From Nonomuraea jabiensis (GTDB lineage: Bacteria > Actinomycetota > Actinomycetes > Streptosporangiales > Streptosporangiaceae): a DNA stretch of 64,000 bases. Position 1 is the stretch's first letter; each line of letters opens with the position of its first letter. Of the stretch, positions 8,911 through 16,336 are shown in pieces. Position numbers and translations under genes: made by a program. Location of the stretch: assembly GCF_014204795.1 (NCBI RefSeq), contig NZ_JACHMB010000001.1, positions 11,684,501 through 11,748,500 on the forward strand, in the 5' to 3' direction. The notes under the pieces were generated by a model. That model did not search any database, was not told the origin of the DNA, and saw nothing but the letters and a program-made list of their open reading frames with translations.

Positions 8911-9714
8911 CTAGGGCACTCGCTGAGCCCTAGCCGAGGAGTAAAGGCATACCGCCGCGGCGGTGGCCAGGTTCAGGCTTTCCGCCCGTCCGTAGATGGG
9001 CACCCTGACCACGTCGTCGGCCTCAGCCAGTACGTCCTCCGGCAGTCCCCAGGCTTCGTTGCCGAAGATCCACGCGGTGGGTCCGCTGAGATCAACATCG
9101 TCGAGCGTGTGCTTGCCCGCGCCGTCGGCCGCCAGCACGCGCAGGCCCCGCTCCTTGAGTTGACGCACGGCGGCGCTCACCGGTGCACCGATGACGACGG
9201 GCAGATGGAACAGACTGCCGACGCTGGCGCGTACGCACTTGCCGTTGTACGGGTCGACGGAGGCGTCGGTGAAGACCACCGCGTCGGCTCCGGCGGCGTC
9301 GGCCGCCCGCATGACGGTGCCGGCGTTGCCCGGGTCGCGCACGTGGGCGAGCACGGCGACCAGGCGCGGCTGCTCCGCCAGCGCCTCGTCCAGGGGCACG
9401 TGCACGAGCGTGCAGACGGCCACCAGCCCCTGCGGGGTCACGGTCTGGGACAGCTCCGACATGACCTCGCCGCTGGCCCGGTGGACGGGCACGCCCTTCA
9501 GGCGGGCCTCGGTGATCAGCTCGGGGTGGCGCAGCTCGGCGTCGGCGGTGCTGAACAGCTCCAGCGTCACGCCGTCGAGCTTGAGCGCCTCGCGCACCGC
9601 CTGCGGCCCCTCGGCCAGGAACCTGCGGTCCTGTTCCCTGAAGGCCCGCTTGGTGAGCCGCCTGGCCGCCTTCACCCGCGGCGACTTCACGTTGGTCAGC
9701 TCGGACCCGGCCAT
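8911..9714 (-). CDS. SpoU/TrmH-family RNA 2'-O-ribose methyltransferase
   Basis: This 267-residue SPOUT methyltransferase uses S-adenosylmethionine to methylate a ribose 2'-OH in rRNA or tRNA. An N-terminal substrate-binding domain (KSPRVKAARRLTKRAFREQDRRF split over residues 9-31, then EGPQAVREAL) precedes the knotted domain with motif 1 HVRDPGNAGTVMRAA, motif 2 WIFGNEAWGLP and motif 3 VPIYGRAESLNLATAAAV. The ATG at 9714 is preceded by AGGGAGAGC, whereas an upstream in-frame extension is Arg-rich filler. It lies downstream of rplT in the same orientation but past a terminator. The specific target nucleotide cannot be read from the sequence. Confidence 0.92.
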   Translation of the reverse strand: MAGSELTNVKSPRVKAARRLTKRAFREQDRRFLAEGPQAVREALKLDGVTLELFSTADAELRHPELITEARLKGVPVHRASGEVMSELSQTVTPQGLVAVCTLVHVPLDEALAEQPRLVAVLAHVRDPGNAGTVMRAADAAGADAVVFTDASVDPYNGKCVRASVGSLFHLPVVIGAPVSAAVRQLKERGLRVLAADGAGKHTLDDVDLSGPTAWIFGNEAWGLPEDVLAEADDVVRVPIYGRAESLNLATAAAVCLYSSARAQRVP

Positions 9715-9850
9715 GCTCTCTCCCTGTCCCACACGGCGACACCAGTCACGGCGACGTCTCACACAGCGGCGTTCCTCACGGGAACGTCCCACCTGGCAAC
9801 GCCGCTCGGCGGCGACGCCTCACACCTAGCTACGCCAACACAGCAACAAA

Positions 9851-9874
9851 GGGCCCACCGTCATCGGTGGGCCC
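9851..9874 (-). terminator. Rho-independent-type terminator after rplT
   Basis: A perfect 10-bp stem (GGGCCCACCG, TCAT loop, CGGTGGGCCC) sits 34 bp past the rplT stop. Read on the minus strand it is followed by TTTGTTG. It separates the infC-rpmI-rplT operon from the methyltransferase gene. The 9728-9840 stretch beyond it has only short irregular repeats (CACGGCGAC-like). Confidence 0.8.
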
Positions 9875-9907
9875 TCGATGAAGACGATCGCCTCAGCTCG
9901 CGGCTTT

Positions 9908-10291
9908 TCAGCTCGCGGCCGGAGCGTTCACGTTCGCCGGAAGCGCCTTCTTGGCGGCCTCGACGAGCGTGGCGAAGGTCTGGCTGTCGTTGACCGCGAG
10001 GTCGGCCAGGATCTTGCGGTCGACCTCGACGCCGGCCAGGCGCAGCCCCTGGATCAGGCGGTTGTAGGTCATGCCGTTCTGGCGGGCGGCGGCGTTGATC
10101 CGCTGGATCCACAGACGGCGGAAGGTGCCCTTGCGGTCCTTGCGGTCCCGGTAGGCGTACGTCATCGAGTGGAGCATCTGCTCCTTGGCCTTGCGGTACA
10201 GACGCGACCGCTGGCCACGGTAACCGCTCGCCCTCTCGAGGACGACCCTGCGCTTCTTCTTGGCGTTGAGCGCCCGCTTCACGCGTGCCAT
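9908..10291 (-). CDS. rplT: 50S ribosomal protein L20
   Basis: This 127-residue basic protein has the conserved L20 helices: MARVKRALNAKKKRR, then RASGYRGQRSRLYRKAKEQ and WIQRINAAARQNGMTYNR. It binds 23S rRNA early in large-subunit assembly. It is the last gene of infC-rpmI-rplT, 24 bp after rpmI. In Firmicutes L20 represses its own operon through the infC leader; whether that holds here is untested, but the leader structure at 11284-11337 makes leader control plausible. Confidence 0.98.
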   Translation of the reverse strand: MARVKRALNAKKKRRVVLERASGYRGQRSRLYRKAKEQMLHSMTYAYRDRKDRKGTFRRLWIQRINAAARQNGMTYNRLIQGLRLAGVEVDRKILADLAVNDSQTFATLVEAAKKALPANVNAPAAS

Positions 10292-10315
10292 GTTTCTTCT
10301 CCCCGGGGAATCGCG

Positions 10316-10510
10316 CTACTTAGCGAGCAGCTTCTTGATCTTCTTGGAATCGGCGTCGGAAAGGACGACCTCGTTCTTGAGACGGCGCGTCAGCGTGGAC
10401 GACTTCCACTCGTTGTAGTGCGCGCGGTTGGCACGGCGACGCTTGATCTTGCCGGTGCCGGTCAGCCGGAACCGCTTCTTCGCACCGCTGTGCGTCTTCA
10501 TCTTCGGCAT
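10316..10510 (-). CDS. rpmI: 50S ribosomal protein L35
   Basis: This 64-residue, Lys/Arg-rich protein begins MPKMKTHSGAKKRFRLTGTG, the L35 signature, and ends KIKKLLAK. It is a structural component of the large ribosomal subunit. It lies between infC and rplT, the usual bacterial order. Confidence 0.98.
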   Translation of the reverse strand: MPKMKTHSGAKKRFRLTGTGKIKRRRANRAHYNEWKSSTLTRRLKNEVVLSDADSKKIKKLLAK

Positions 10511-10635
10511 GTCGCCGTCTCTCCTCGTTTCGGTCGTGCCACGGGCCGGGCCGGTGCTGGGCCGACCCGGTCGCGGCGTCTTCGTCTGCTGATGGCTGAA
10601 TCGGGGCGCTCTGTAAGGCTAACCCCAACCGCGGG

Positions 10636-11223
10636 TCATCCTTCCTGTGGGGAAGTGTCCTCGCTGCCACGCTGTGCCTTGGCTGCGGCCTTTTCGGCCT
10701 TGGCTTCGGCCTTCTTCTTGTGCGGACCGATCACCATGATCATGTTACGGCCGTCCTGCTTGGCGTGGGACTCCACGAAACCGAGCTCCTGGACGTCGTC
10801 CGCGAGCCGCTGCAGGAGCCGGAAACCCAACTCCGGCCGGGACTGCTCGCGACCACGGAACATGATCGTGACTTTGACCTTGTCTCCCGCCTTGAGGAAC
10901 CGCACCACGTGACCCTTCTTGGTCTCGTAGTCGTGCGGGTCGATCTTCGGCCGGAGCTTGATCTCCTTGATGATCGTGTGCGCCTGATTCTTGCGCGCCT
11001 CGCGCGCCTTCATCGCGGACTCGTACTTGAACTTGCCGTAGTCCATGAGCTTGCACACGGGCGGTCGAGCCGTGGCCGCGACCTCGACGAGGTCGAGGTC
11101 GGCCTCCTGGGCGAGCTTCAGGGCGTCGTGAATCGAGACGATGCCTACCTGCTCGCCGTTCGGGCCCACGAGGCGAACCTCGGGAACTCGGATACGCTCG
11201 TTGATGCGGGGCTCAGTGCTGAT
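10636..11223 (-). CDS. infC: Translation initiation factor IF-3 with ATC start codon
   Basis: IF-3 binds the 30S subunit, prevents 50S joining and proofreads the start codon. The 195-residue product reads (M)STEPRINERIRVPEVRLVG, then VCKLMDYGKFKYE, the linker helix AMKAREARKNQ, the C-domain KLRPKIDPHDY with KVTIMFRGREQSRPELG, and a Lys/Ala-rich actinobacterial tail. No ATG, GTG, TTG or CTG lies near the N-terminus. A perfect AGGAGG ends 4 nt before an ATC codon (11223-11221), which I take as the start. The frame is open up to 11382, but that extension runs through the attenuator hairpin. IF-3 rejects non-canonical starts, so an ATC start implies self-repression as shown for AUU in E. coli. 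Confidence 0.93.
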   Translation of the reverse strand: MSTEPRINERIRVPEVRLVGPNGEQVGIVSIHDALKLAQEADLDLVEVAATARPPVCKLMDYGKFKYESAMKAREARKNQAHTIIKEIKLRPKIDPHDYETKKGHVVRFLKAGDKVKVTIMFRGREQSRPELGFRLLQRLADDVQELGFVESHAKQDGRNMIMVIGPHKKKAEAKAEKAAAKAQRGSEDTSPQEG

Positions 11224-11283
11224 GGGGCCTCCTAGGTTTGCGATCCCTACGTGCTCGTCGTACCGGGGCTCCTCGCCAACGCG

Positions 11284-11337
11284 AAAAGCCCCGCACGTCG
11301 CGCATGCGGGGCCACTGAGCTCTTGGCTTTCGTGGCC
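11284..11337 (-). promoter_or_regulatory. Candidate infC leader attenuator with competing hairpin
   Basis: On the minus strand an 8-bp perfect stem (GCCCCGCA with TGCGGGGC, plus-strand 11288-11312, 9-nt loop) is followed by TTTT, a classic terminator, about 60 nt upstream of the infC start. Just upstream, GGCCAC (11332-11337) can pair with GTGGCC (11310-11315). That pairing uses bases of the 5' arm of the terminator, so the two folds exclude each other. The leader is long, about 230 nt from a candidate -10 at 11459-11464. The effector (L20, IF-3 or something else) is unknown. Confidence 0.6.
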
Positions 11338-11458
11338 TGTGAGCTCCCCGGAGTAGTCCGGCGTGATCCTGGACCCGGCCACCTTTCCGGCGACTCAGGT
11401 GGGAGGGAGACCTCCGCTTGCGCGTCCAGCAATGGCATGCCGGACCGATCAGAGAGCT

Positions 11459-11464
11459 ACATTA
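11459..11464 (-). promoter_or_regulatory. Candidate -10 element of the infC operon
   Basis: On the minus strand the hexamer TAATGT fits TANNNT; a -35 is not obvious (TTCGAG lies 18 nt upstream). This would start a leader of about 230 nt that contains the attenuator. Confidence 0.35.
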
Positions 11465-11521
11465 CCACAACGTCCAGACTCCCTCGAATCATCCCTGCTG
11501 GCCCGCCCCCCGACACTAGAC

Positions 11522-11542
11522 TTCTGTCTAGTCTAGACAGAA
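11522..11542 (+). promoter_or_regulatory. Palindromic operator of the toxin-antitoxin operon
   Basis: Two perfect 10-bp arms, TTCTGTCTAG and CTAGACAGAA, flank a central T and end 9 bp before the antitoxin ATG, next to the AAGGGG ribosome binding site. Extra half-sites occur at 11516-11521 (CTAGAC) and inside the antitoxin start (AGACAGAA, 11565-11572). Hexamers TAGACT and TAGTCT in or beside it could be -10 elements. This is the expected place for autorepression by a Phd-type antitoxin alone or with its toxin. Confidence 0.8.
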
Positions 11543-11551
11543 AGGGGTCGA

Positions 11552-11824
11552 ATGACCGCGATCCAGACAGAAGTGACCAGATGGCAGCTGCAGGAGGCCA
11601 AGCAGCACTTCAGTGAAGTCGTCAGGAAGGCTCACGACGAGGGGCCGCAGATCGTCACGAAGCACGGCAAGGACGTGGTGGTGATCCTCGACATGGAGGA
11701 ATACCGCCGGCTCAAGGGCAAGCAGCCGGACTTCAAGGAGTTCCTGCTCAGCGAGCCGGACTGGCCCGACGATCTGGAGTTCGAACGCGACAAGAGTCTT
11801 CCGCGAGAAGTGGACCTCGGCTGA
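11552..11824 (+). CDS. Type II antitoxin, Phd/YefM family
   Basis: This 90-residue protein has a Phd/YefM N-terminal DNA-binding fold (RWQLQEAKQHFSEVVRKA, GPQIVTKHGKDVVVILDMEEY), followed by an acidic, probably disordered tail (PDWPDDLEFERDKSL) of the kind that wraps and inhibits the toxin. The palindrome upstream supports autoregulation. Its TGA overlaps the toxin ATG by one base (TGATG). Base composition is more A/T-rich than the flanking infC and aroE, consistent with acquisition as a module. Confidence 0.92.
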   Translation: MTAIQTEVTRWQLQEAKQHFSEVVRKAHDEGPQIVTKHGKDVVVILDMEEYRRLKGKQPDFKEFLLSEPDWPDDLEFERDKSLPREVDLG

Positions 11825-12246
11825 TGAGCGTCGGTTACATCCTCGACACCAACGTCATCTCGGAGGTGCGCAAGCCACATGGCAACTCCCAGGTGAAGGA
11901 ATGGGTTGACGCATCTCTGGGGCCCACTCTCTACCTCAGCGTCCTGTCCATCGGCGAGATCCGCTGGGGGATTGAGCAGCGTCGAAAGACCGATCCCCAG
12001 CAGGCGCTGGTGCTCGAAAAGTGGCTCGCCCGGCTCTTCCAGTCCTTCGGGGATCGGATCATCCCGATCACCACCGATGTCACCGAGGAATGGGGGCGCA
12101 TGCGCTGCGTGCGCCCGCTCCCCTTCTCCGATGCATTGATCGCGGCCACGGCCAAGGTTCACGGCTGGAGCGTGGTCACGCGGAACGTGAAGGACTTCAC
12201 GGACACCGGCGTGACTGTGATCAACCCGTTCGAGATGACCGCCTAG
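11824..12246 (+). CDS. PIN-domain toxin, VapC/FitB-like ribonuclease
   Basis: This 140-residue PIN protein has the acidic metal-binding residues in order: Asp in YILDTNVISE, Glu in SIGEIRWGIE, Asp in PFSDALIAATA and Asp in TRNVKDFTDTGV. It most resembles the FitB branch, whose usual partners include Phd-like antitoxins. It probably cleaves RNA when freed from the antitoxin. The final 26 bp overlap the 3' end of the convergent aroE gene, so the module is jammed against a core gene without an intergenic spacer. Confidence 0.92.
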   Translation: MSVGYILDTNVISEVRKPHGNSQVKEWVDASLGPTLYLSVLSIGEIRWGIEQRRKTDPQQALVLEKWLARLFQSFGDRIIPITTDVTEEWGRMRCVRPLPFSDALIAATAKVHGWSVVTRNVKDFTDTGVTVINPFEMTA

Positions 12247-13075
12247 CGAGCTCCGCCTCGCCGGCCGCGCGCATGGCCTCCACCGGCACATCCGTCCGGC
12301 CCGTCATCAGCTCCACCTGCCGCACCGCCTGGTGCAGCAGCATCGCGAACCCCCCGACCACGGTGCCGCCCGCAGCCCGGACGGCCGCCGCCGCGCTGGT
12401 CGGCCAGGGCGAGTAGACCACGTCGAAGAGCGCGGGCACCCGCGCCAGCCGGTCGGCGAACGCGTCCGCCGCCCCGCCCGGCAGCGTCGAGACCACCAGA
12501 TCCACCCGCGTGCAGGCGTCGAGCTTGTCGAACGTCTCCACCGCCAGCGCCACGCCCAGCCGCTCGGCCACCTCCACTGTCTCCCCCGCCCGCGCGGGGT
12601 CGCGCACCAGCAGCGTCGCCGAGAACAGCCCGAGGTTACGCAGCGCCGCCAGCGCCGAGGCCGCCGTGGCCCCACCGCCCAGCACGGTCGCCGAGCCCGG
12701 CGCGGGCACGCCCGCCTCGGCCAGCGCCTGCTCGATGCCGTAGACGTCGGTGTTGTGGCCGTGCCGGCGCCCGTCGCGGAAGACCACGGTGTTCGCCCCG
12801 CCGACCTCGACGGCCAGGTCGGACACGGTGTCGAGCAGGGGGAGCACGGCCCGCTTGAGCGGCATGGTCAGCGACAGCCCCGCCCACGGGTCTTCACCAC
12901 CCGGGGTCTGGCCGCGCACGGGCGTCAGCTCGCCCAGCAGCGCGGGCAGCCGCGCCTCATCGCACTCGAACGCCTCGTAGCTCCACCCGTCGAGCCCCAT
13001 CGCCTGGTACGCGGCCCGGTGCAGGTAAGGCGAGAGCGAATGACCGATGGGCGACCCCATCACCGCAGCCCGCAT
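12221..13075 (-). CDS. aroE: Shikimate dehydrogenase (NADP+)
   Basis: This 284-residue enzyme reduces 3-dehydroshikimate in the aromatic amino acid pathway. It shows the substrate loop GSPIGHSLSP, the catalytic-lysine strand LSLTMPLKR, HNTDVYG with the catalytic-type Asp, and the NADP glycine loop VLGGGATAASALAAL. The ATG at 13075 follows GGAAGGAG by 5 nt, so the frame open to 13120 is not used. In actinomycetes aroE commonly follows mltG; here about 490 bp of repeat-bearing DNA separates them. Confidence 0.95.
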   Translation of the reverse strand: MRAAVMGSPIGHSLSPYLHRAAYQAMGLDGWSYEAFECDEARLPALLGELTPVRGQTPGGEDPWAGLSLTMPLKRAVLPLLDTVSDLAVEVGGANTVVFRDGRRHGHNTDVYGIEQALAEAGVPAPGSATVLGGGATAASALAALRNLGLFSATLLVRDPARAGETVEVAERLGVALAVETFDKLDACTRVDLVVSTLPGGAADAFADRLARVPALFDVVYSPWPTSAAAAVRAAGGTVVGGFAMLLHQAVRQVELMTGRTDVPVEAMRAAGEAELARRSSRTG

Positions 13076-13560
13076 CCACACTCCTTCCGAACATGACGAC
13101 CCTATCGCCCCGCCGCCCACGCTTCGCCGCTCGGACGGCCCAGGGGGCGCGCGTCACGGCGGGTCGTCCCATCACCGGAGAAGCGTCCCCTGGACGGGGG
13201 GCGACGCACGTCGGCGGGAGGTGCCCACCGTGCGCAGCCGTAAAGGATGGGTTTCTCCGGCACAGACCCGCCACCCACCGCACGGCGACCCGCCAGGAAC
13301 GGGCATCCCCGCACAGAACCGCCACCCACCGCACGGCCGCCCACCGCGAACGGGCGTCCCCACACAGGCTCCGCCAGCCGCCGCGCAGCAGCCCGCCCAA
13401 AGTAGCGGGCACAGCCTCCGCCACCCGCCGTGCGGCGGCGCGCCCGGCGGGTGGCGCCACCGGCCATACGGCGCGCGCTCATCACGTCCGGCAGAATCAG
13501 CCCAAAAGGACGCCCGCCCACCATCGGGGTGGGCGGGCGGGTGGTGCGCCGGGTCGCCGG
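13076..13560. repeat. Intergenic stretch with 51-bp tandem repeats
   Basis: Units begin with CACAG at 13261, 13312, 13363 and 13410, spaced 51, 51 and 47 bp. Copies 1 and 2 share CCGCCACCCACCGCACGGC; copies 3 and 4 are degenerate. Frames on both strands stay open because of base composition, but none has a ribosome binding site or known domain. The aroE upstream region lies at 13076-13130. Otherwise I see no gene. Confidence 0.65.
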
Positions 13561-14700
13561 TCAGCCGCCGTTCCTGCGGTATTCGGCCAGCAGCGCCTGG
13601 CGTTCGGCCTCCGTGGTGGCGAACTTGGTGACGTTGCTCTTGGGGTCGGTGGCGACGAAGTAGAGCCAGGGCCCCTTGGCGGGGTTCAGGGCGGCCTCGA
13701 TCGCGTGGTCCCCGGGGTTCGTGATGGGCCCGGGGGGCAGGCCGAGGTGCAGGTACGTGTTGTACGGGCTCTTGGTCTTCGTCTCCGCGAACGAGGCGGC
13801 CGTGCCGTACTTGTTCAGCGCGTACATGACCGTGCTGTCCATCGCCAGCTTCATCTGCGGCTCGCGGTCCAGCCGGTTGTAGATGACCCGGGCGATCTTC
13901 GGCATGTCCTCCTGACGACCGGCCTCCGCCTGCACGATGCTGGCAATGATCATGATCTCGTGCGGCGTGTGGCCGAGCGCCTTGGCGTTGCCCTCGAGGT
14001 CCAGCTGCTCGGCCGTCTGGTTGTACCGCTTGACCATCGCCGCCAGGATCTGCGTCGGCGTGCTCTTGGGCTGGATCTCGTACGTGGCCGGGAAGGCATA
14101 TCCCTCAAGCTTGCCCTTGGCGTATCTCGGCAGGTCGAGCTGGTCCACGTCCTTGGCCGCCGCAGCGAACTCCTTGATGGGCTTGCCGGTCTCCTCGGCC
14201 AGCGTCTTCAAGGTGTCGGACAGGCGCAGGCCCTCCTTGAGGGTCACCTTGGCGAGCAACCGGTTGTCCGGGATGAGCAGCGCCACCGCGCTCGCGGCCG
14301 ACATCTTCTTGCGCAGCTTGTACGAGCCCGGCTGCAGCGAGCCGCTCCTGTTGGCGTTGCCGATCGCGTTGGTGAACGCCTTGGCGCTGGCCACGACCCC
14401 CTGCCGCTCCAGCTCCTGCGCCACGTCCGAGGCGCTCTGGCCGTCCTTGATCTCCACGATGACCTCGCCGGTGCCCTGACCGGTGTAGTCGTCGGGCACG
14501 AGCACGTCGTTGAGCCACATGTAGCCGTAGTAACCGCCGCCGCCGATGATGCCCGCCAGCACGACGAAGGCGAGCAGCGGCGCGATGAAGCCGCCGCGGT
14601 TGCGGCGCCGGCGCCGCCTGCGGTTGCGGCCACGACCGCGCCGGGTACGACCGCCGTCGTCCTCGGCGCCGAGGAGGGTGTTCAGATCGAGATCGTTCAT
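13561..14700 (-). CDS. mltG: Endolytic murein transglycosylase MltG (YceG), copy 1
   Basis: This membrane-anchored lytic transglycosylase cuts nascent glycan strands. It has 379 residues. A cytoplasmic N-terminus with a dense Arg tract (residues about 14-34) precedes a membrane segment (FIAPLLAFVVLAGIIGGGGY). A LysM-like region follows (GTGEVIVEIKDGQSASDVAQ). The YceG catalytic domain carries the Glu-containing IASIVQAEAG motif, then IARVIYNRL, SPYNTYLHLGLPPGPI and ALNPAKGPWLYFV. ATG at 14700 is used; TTG at 14715 is an alternative. A second copy follows upstream at 14912. Confidence 0.93.
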   Translation of the reverse strand: MNDLDLNTLLGAEDDGGRTRRGRGRNRRRRRRRNRGGFIAPLLAFVVLAGIIGGGGYYGYMWLNDVLVPDDYTGQGTGEVIVEIKDGQSASDVAQELERQGVVASAKAFTNAIGNANRSGSLQPGSYKLRKKMSAASAVALLIPDNRLLAKVTLKEGLRLSDTLKTLAEETGKPIKEFAAAAKDVDQLDLPRYAKGKLEGYAFPATYEIQPKSTPTQILAAMVKRYNQTAEQLDLEGNAKALGHTPHEIMIIASIVQAEAGRQEDMPKIARVIYNRLDREPQMKLAMDSTVMYALNKYGTAASFAETKTKSPYNTYLHLGLPPGPITNPGDHAIEAALNPAKGPWLYFVATDPKSNVTKFATTEAERQALLAEYRRNGG

Positions 14701-14911
14701 AGGTGCGCTGGCCAATCTCCCGGTATGACCGGCCGGACGTCAAGCGAAACCGCCAAACCGGCTTGGGTCACCGAGCGGAACTGGGGGGTCCGCCGGACAT
14801 GCTCCCACGACCAGCGGAGATCACTCTGGGTAGCCATGCTAAGGGATGGAAAGAGGGCGCATGTCCCACTTCGGGGCATTTGCGCCGGGACAGAGGGGGT
14901 CCCGTCGAACA

Positions 14912-16336
14912 TCAACTCGTCCCGAGGTTCTTATTCAGCTCTTCCCGGTATCTCACGAACTCGCTCTCTTTGTTGGTGAATTTGGTGATTCTATGCGCCG
15001 GATCCGTCGTCACAAACCAGTGCCAATCGCCTTGGGCTGGGTTCAGGGCCGCTATCAGCGCCTTCTCCCCTGGATTCGCGATGGGCCCGGGCGGCAGCCC
15101 TTTGTGCAGGTAGGTGTTGTAAGGAGAGTCGACCTTGGTGTCACGTTCCGTAATCTTGAGACTCCGCCGGTTCTGCGCGTACAGGACGGTGCTGTCGATC
15201 TCCAGCGGGGTGTTCTTCTGGAGGCGGTTGTAGATCACTCTGGAGATCTTCGGGTAGTCCGCGTCGACGCCGCCCTCGGCCTGGATCATGCTGGCCACCG
15301 TGACGGCCTCCAGCGGCGTCAGGTGTTTGCGGGCCGCCTCCCGCTCCAGGCCGATCTGGCGGGCGGCCTGGTGGAAGCGCTCGACCATCGCCGCGAGCAC
15401 GTCCACCGCCGTGTCTCCGGGCTCGATCTCGTACGTGGCGGGGAAGAGGAACCCCTCCAGCCCCTCCGCGTACGAGGGCAGGCCGACGAGAGCCTTGTCG
15501 ACGCCCTGCAGCTCCTTGAGCGGCAGCCCGGCCAGTTTGGCGACGCGGGCCAGCACCTCGGACGTCCGCAGGCCCTCGGGGACGGTGACGCGCCGCACGA
15601 CCCTGGACGAGGGCGCGAGCAGCAGGTCGAGCGCCGCCTTGGCGGCCATGCCCTTGCGCAGCCGGTAGTGCCCGGGGCGCAGCCGGTTGGTGACCGCGCG
15701 CTCCTCCGTCACCCGTACGAACGACTGCGCGCTCGCCACCACCCCTGCCTCGGCCAGCACGGAGCCGATGGCCTGCGCACTCGAGCCCGGCGCGATCCGC
15801 ACCGTCACGGCGCCGCTGCCGGGGCCGTCGAAGTCGTCGGGGCTCAGGTACGGCTTGAGCACCGCGATCCCACCAGCCCCCAAGGCCACCAGGGCCACGA
15901 TCAGCCCCGCGGAGACCATCCCGGCCTTACGTATGGCCCGCTGGCGAGACCCGCCCGCCCCTACGACCTCCGCCGCACCGAACGGACCGTGGGGATCCAC
16001 CCCCACCGCACCGACCTCCGCCGTGCCAGCCCCAGCCGCACCAGCCTCAGCCGCACCGACCTCCGTGGCACCGGCCCCAGCCGTACCAGCCCCGGCCGCA
16101 CCAGCCTCCGCCGCACCGGCTCCAGCCGCGCCAGCCCCGGCCGCACCGGTCCCCGCCGTGCCAGTCCCAGCCGCGCCAGCCTCCGCCGCACCGGCCTCCC
16201 CTGCTGCGTCAGGCTCAGGCCGTCGCTCCTGGTTCGGTTCGCGCTGCGTCGAGTCCTCCGGCCGGTTCTGCTCGGAGTCGTCGGAGAACGGGATCACGTC
16301 GTCGAGGTCGTCCTCGTCCTCAGGCCTGCCGTTCAC
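14912..16336 (-). CDS. mltG: Endolytic murein transglycosylase MltG (YceG), copy 2, with Ala/Gly-repeat N-terminus
   Basis: This 474-residue paralogue of the 13561 gene has a long cytoplasmic N-terminus: about 40 acidic residues, then roughly 65 residues of a degenerate pentapeptide repeat (E/T-A/V-G-A-A type) encoded by 15-bp DNA repeats at 16005-16200. A membrane segment follows (AGMVSAGLIVALVALGAGG), then the catalytic domain with VASMIQAEGG, ISRVIYNRL, SPYNTYLHKGLPPGPI and ALNPAQGDWHWFV. The catalytic Glu is kept, so both copies may be active. The GTG start overlaps the stop of the small ORF upstream (GTGA). Confidence 0.92.
   Translation of the reverse strand: MNGRPEDEDDLDDVIPFSDDSEQNRPEDSTQREPNQERRPEPDAAGEAGAAEAGAAGTGTAGTGAAGAGAAGAGAAEAGAAGAGTAGAGATEVGAAEAGAAGAGTAEVGAVGVDPHGPFGAAEVVGAGGSRQRAIRKAGMVSAGLIVALVALGAGGIAVLKPYLSPDDFDGPGSGAVTVRIAPGSSAQAIGSVLAEAGVVASAQSFVRVTEERAVTNRLRPGHYRLRKGMAAKAALDLLLAPSSRVVRRVTVPEGLRTSEVLARVAKLAGLPLKELQGVDKALVGLPSYAEGLEGFLFPATYEIEPGDTAVDVLAAMVERFHQAARQIGLEREAARKHLTPLEAVTVASMIQAEGGVDADYPKISRVIYNRLQKNTPLEIDSTVLYAQNRRSLKITERDTKVDSPYNTYLHKGLPPGPIANPGEKALIAALNPAQGDWHWFVTTDPAHRITKFTNKESEFVRYREELNKNLGTS

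Noticed and set aside
6598..9714. T-box or other aminoacyl-tRNA-responsive leader upstream of pheS, alaS, hisS or aspS
   Set aside because: I see no T-box sequence or specifier-loop layout, and several of these genes start at overlaps with upstream genes.
11247..11438. A 63-codon ORF in the infC leader as a leader peptide
   Set aside because: It has no ribosome binding site and no diagnostic codon run, and it overlaps the terminator; hairpin competition explains the region better.
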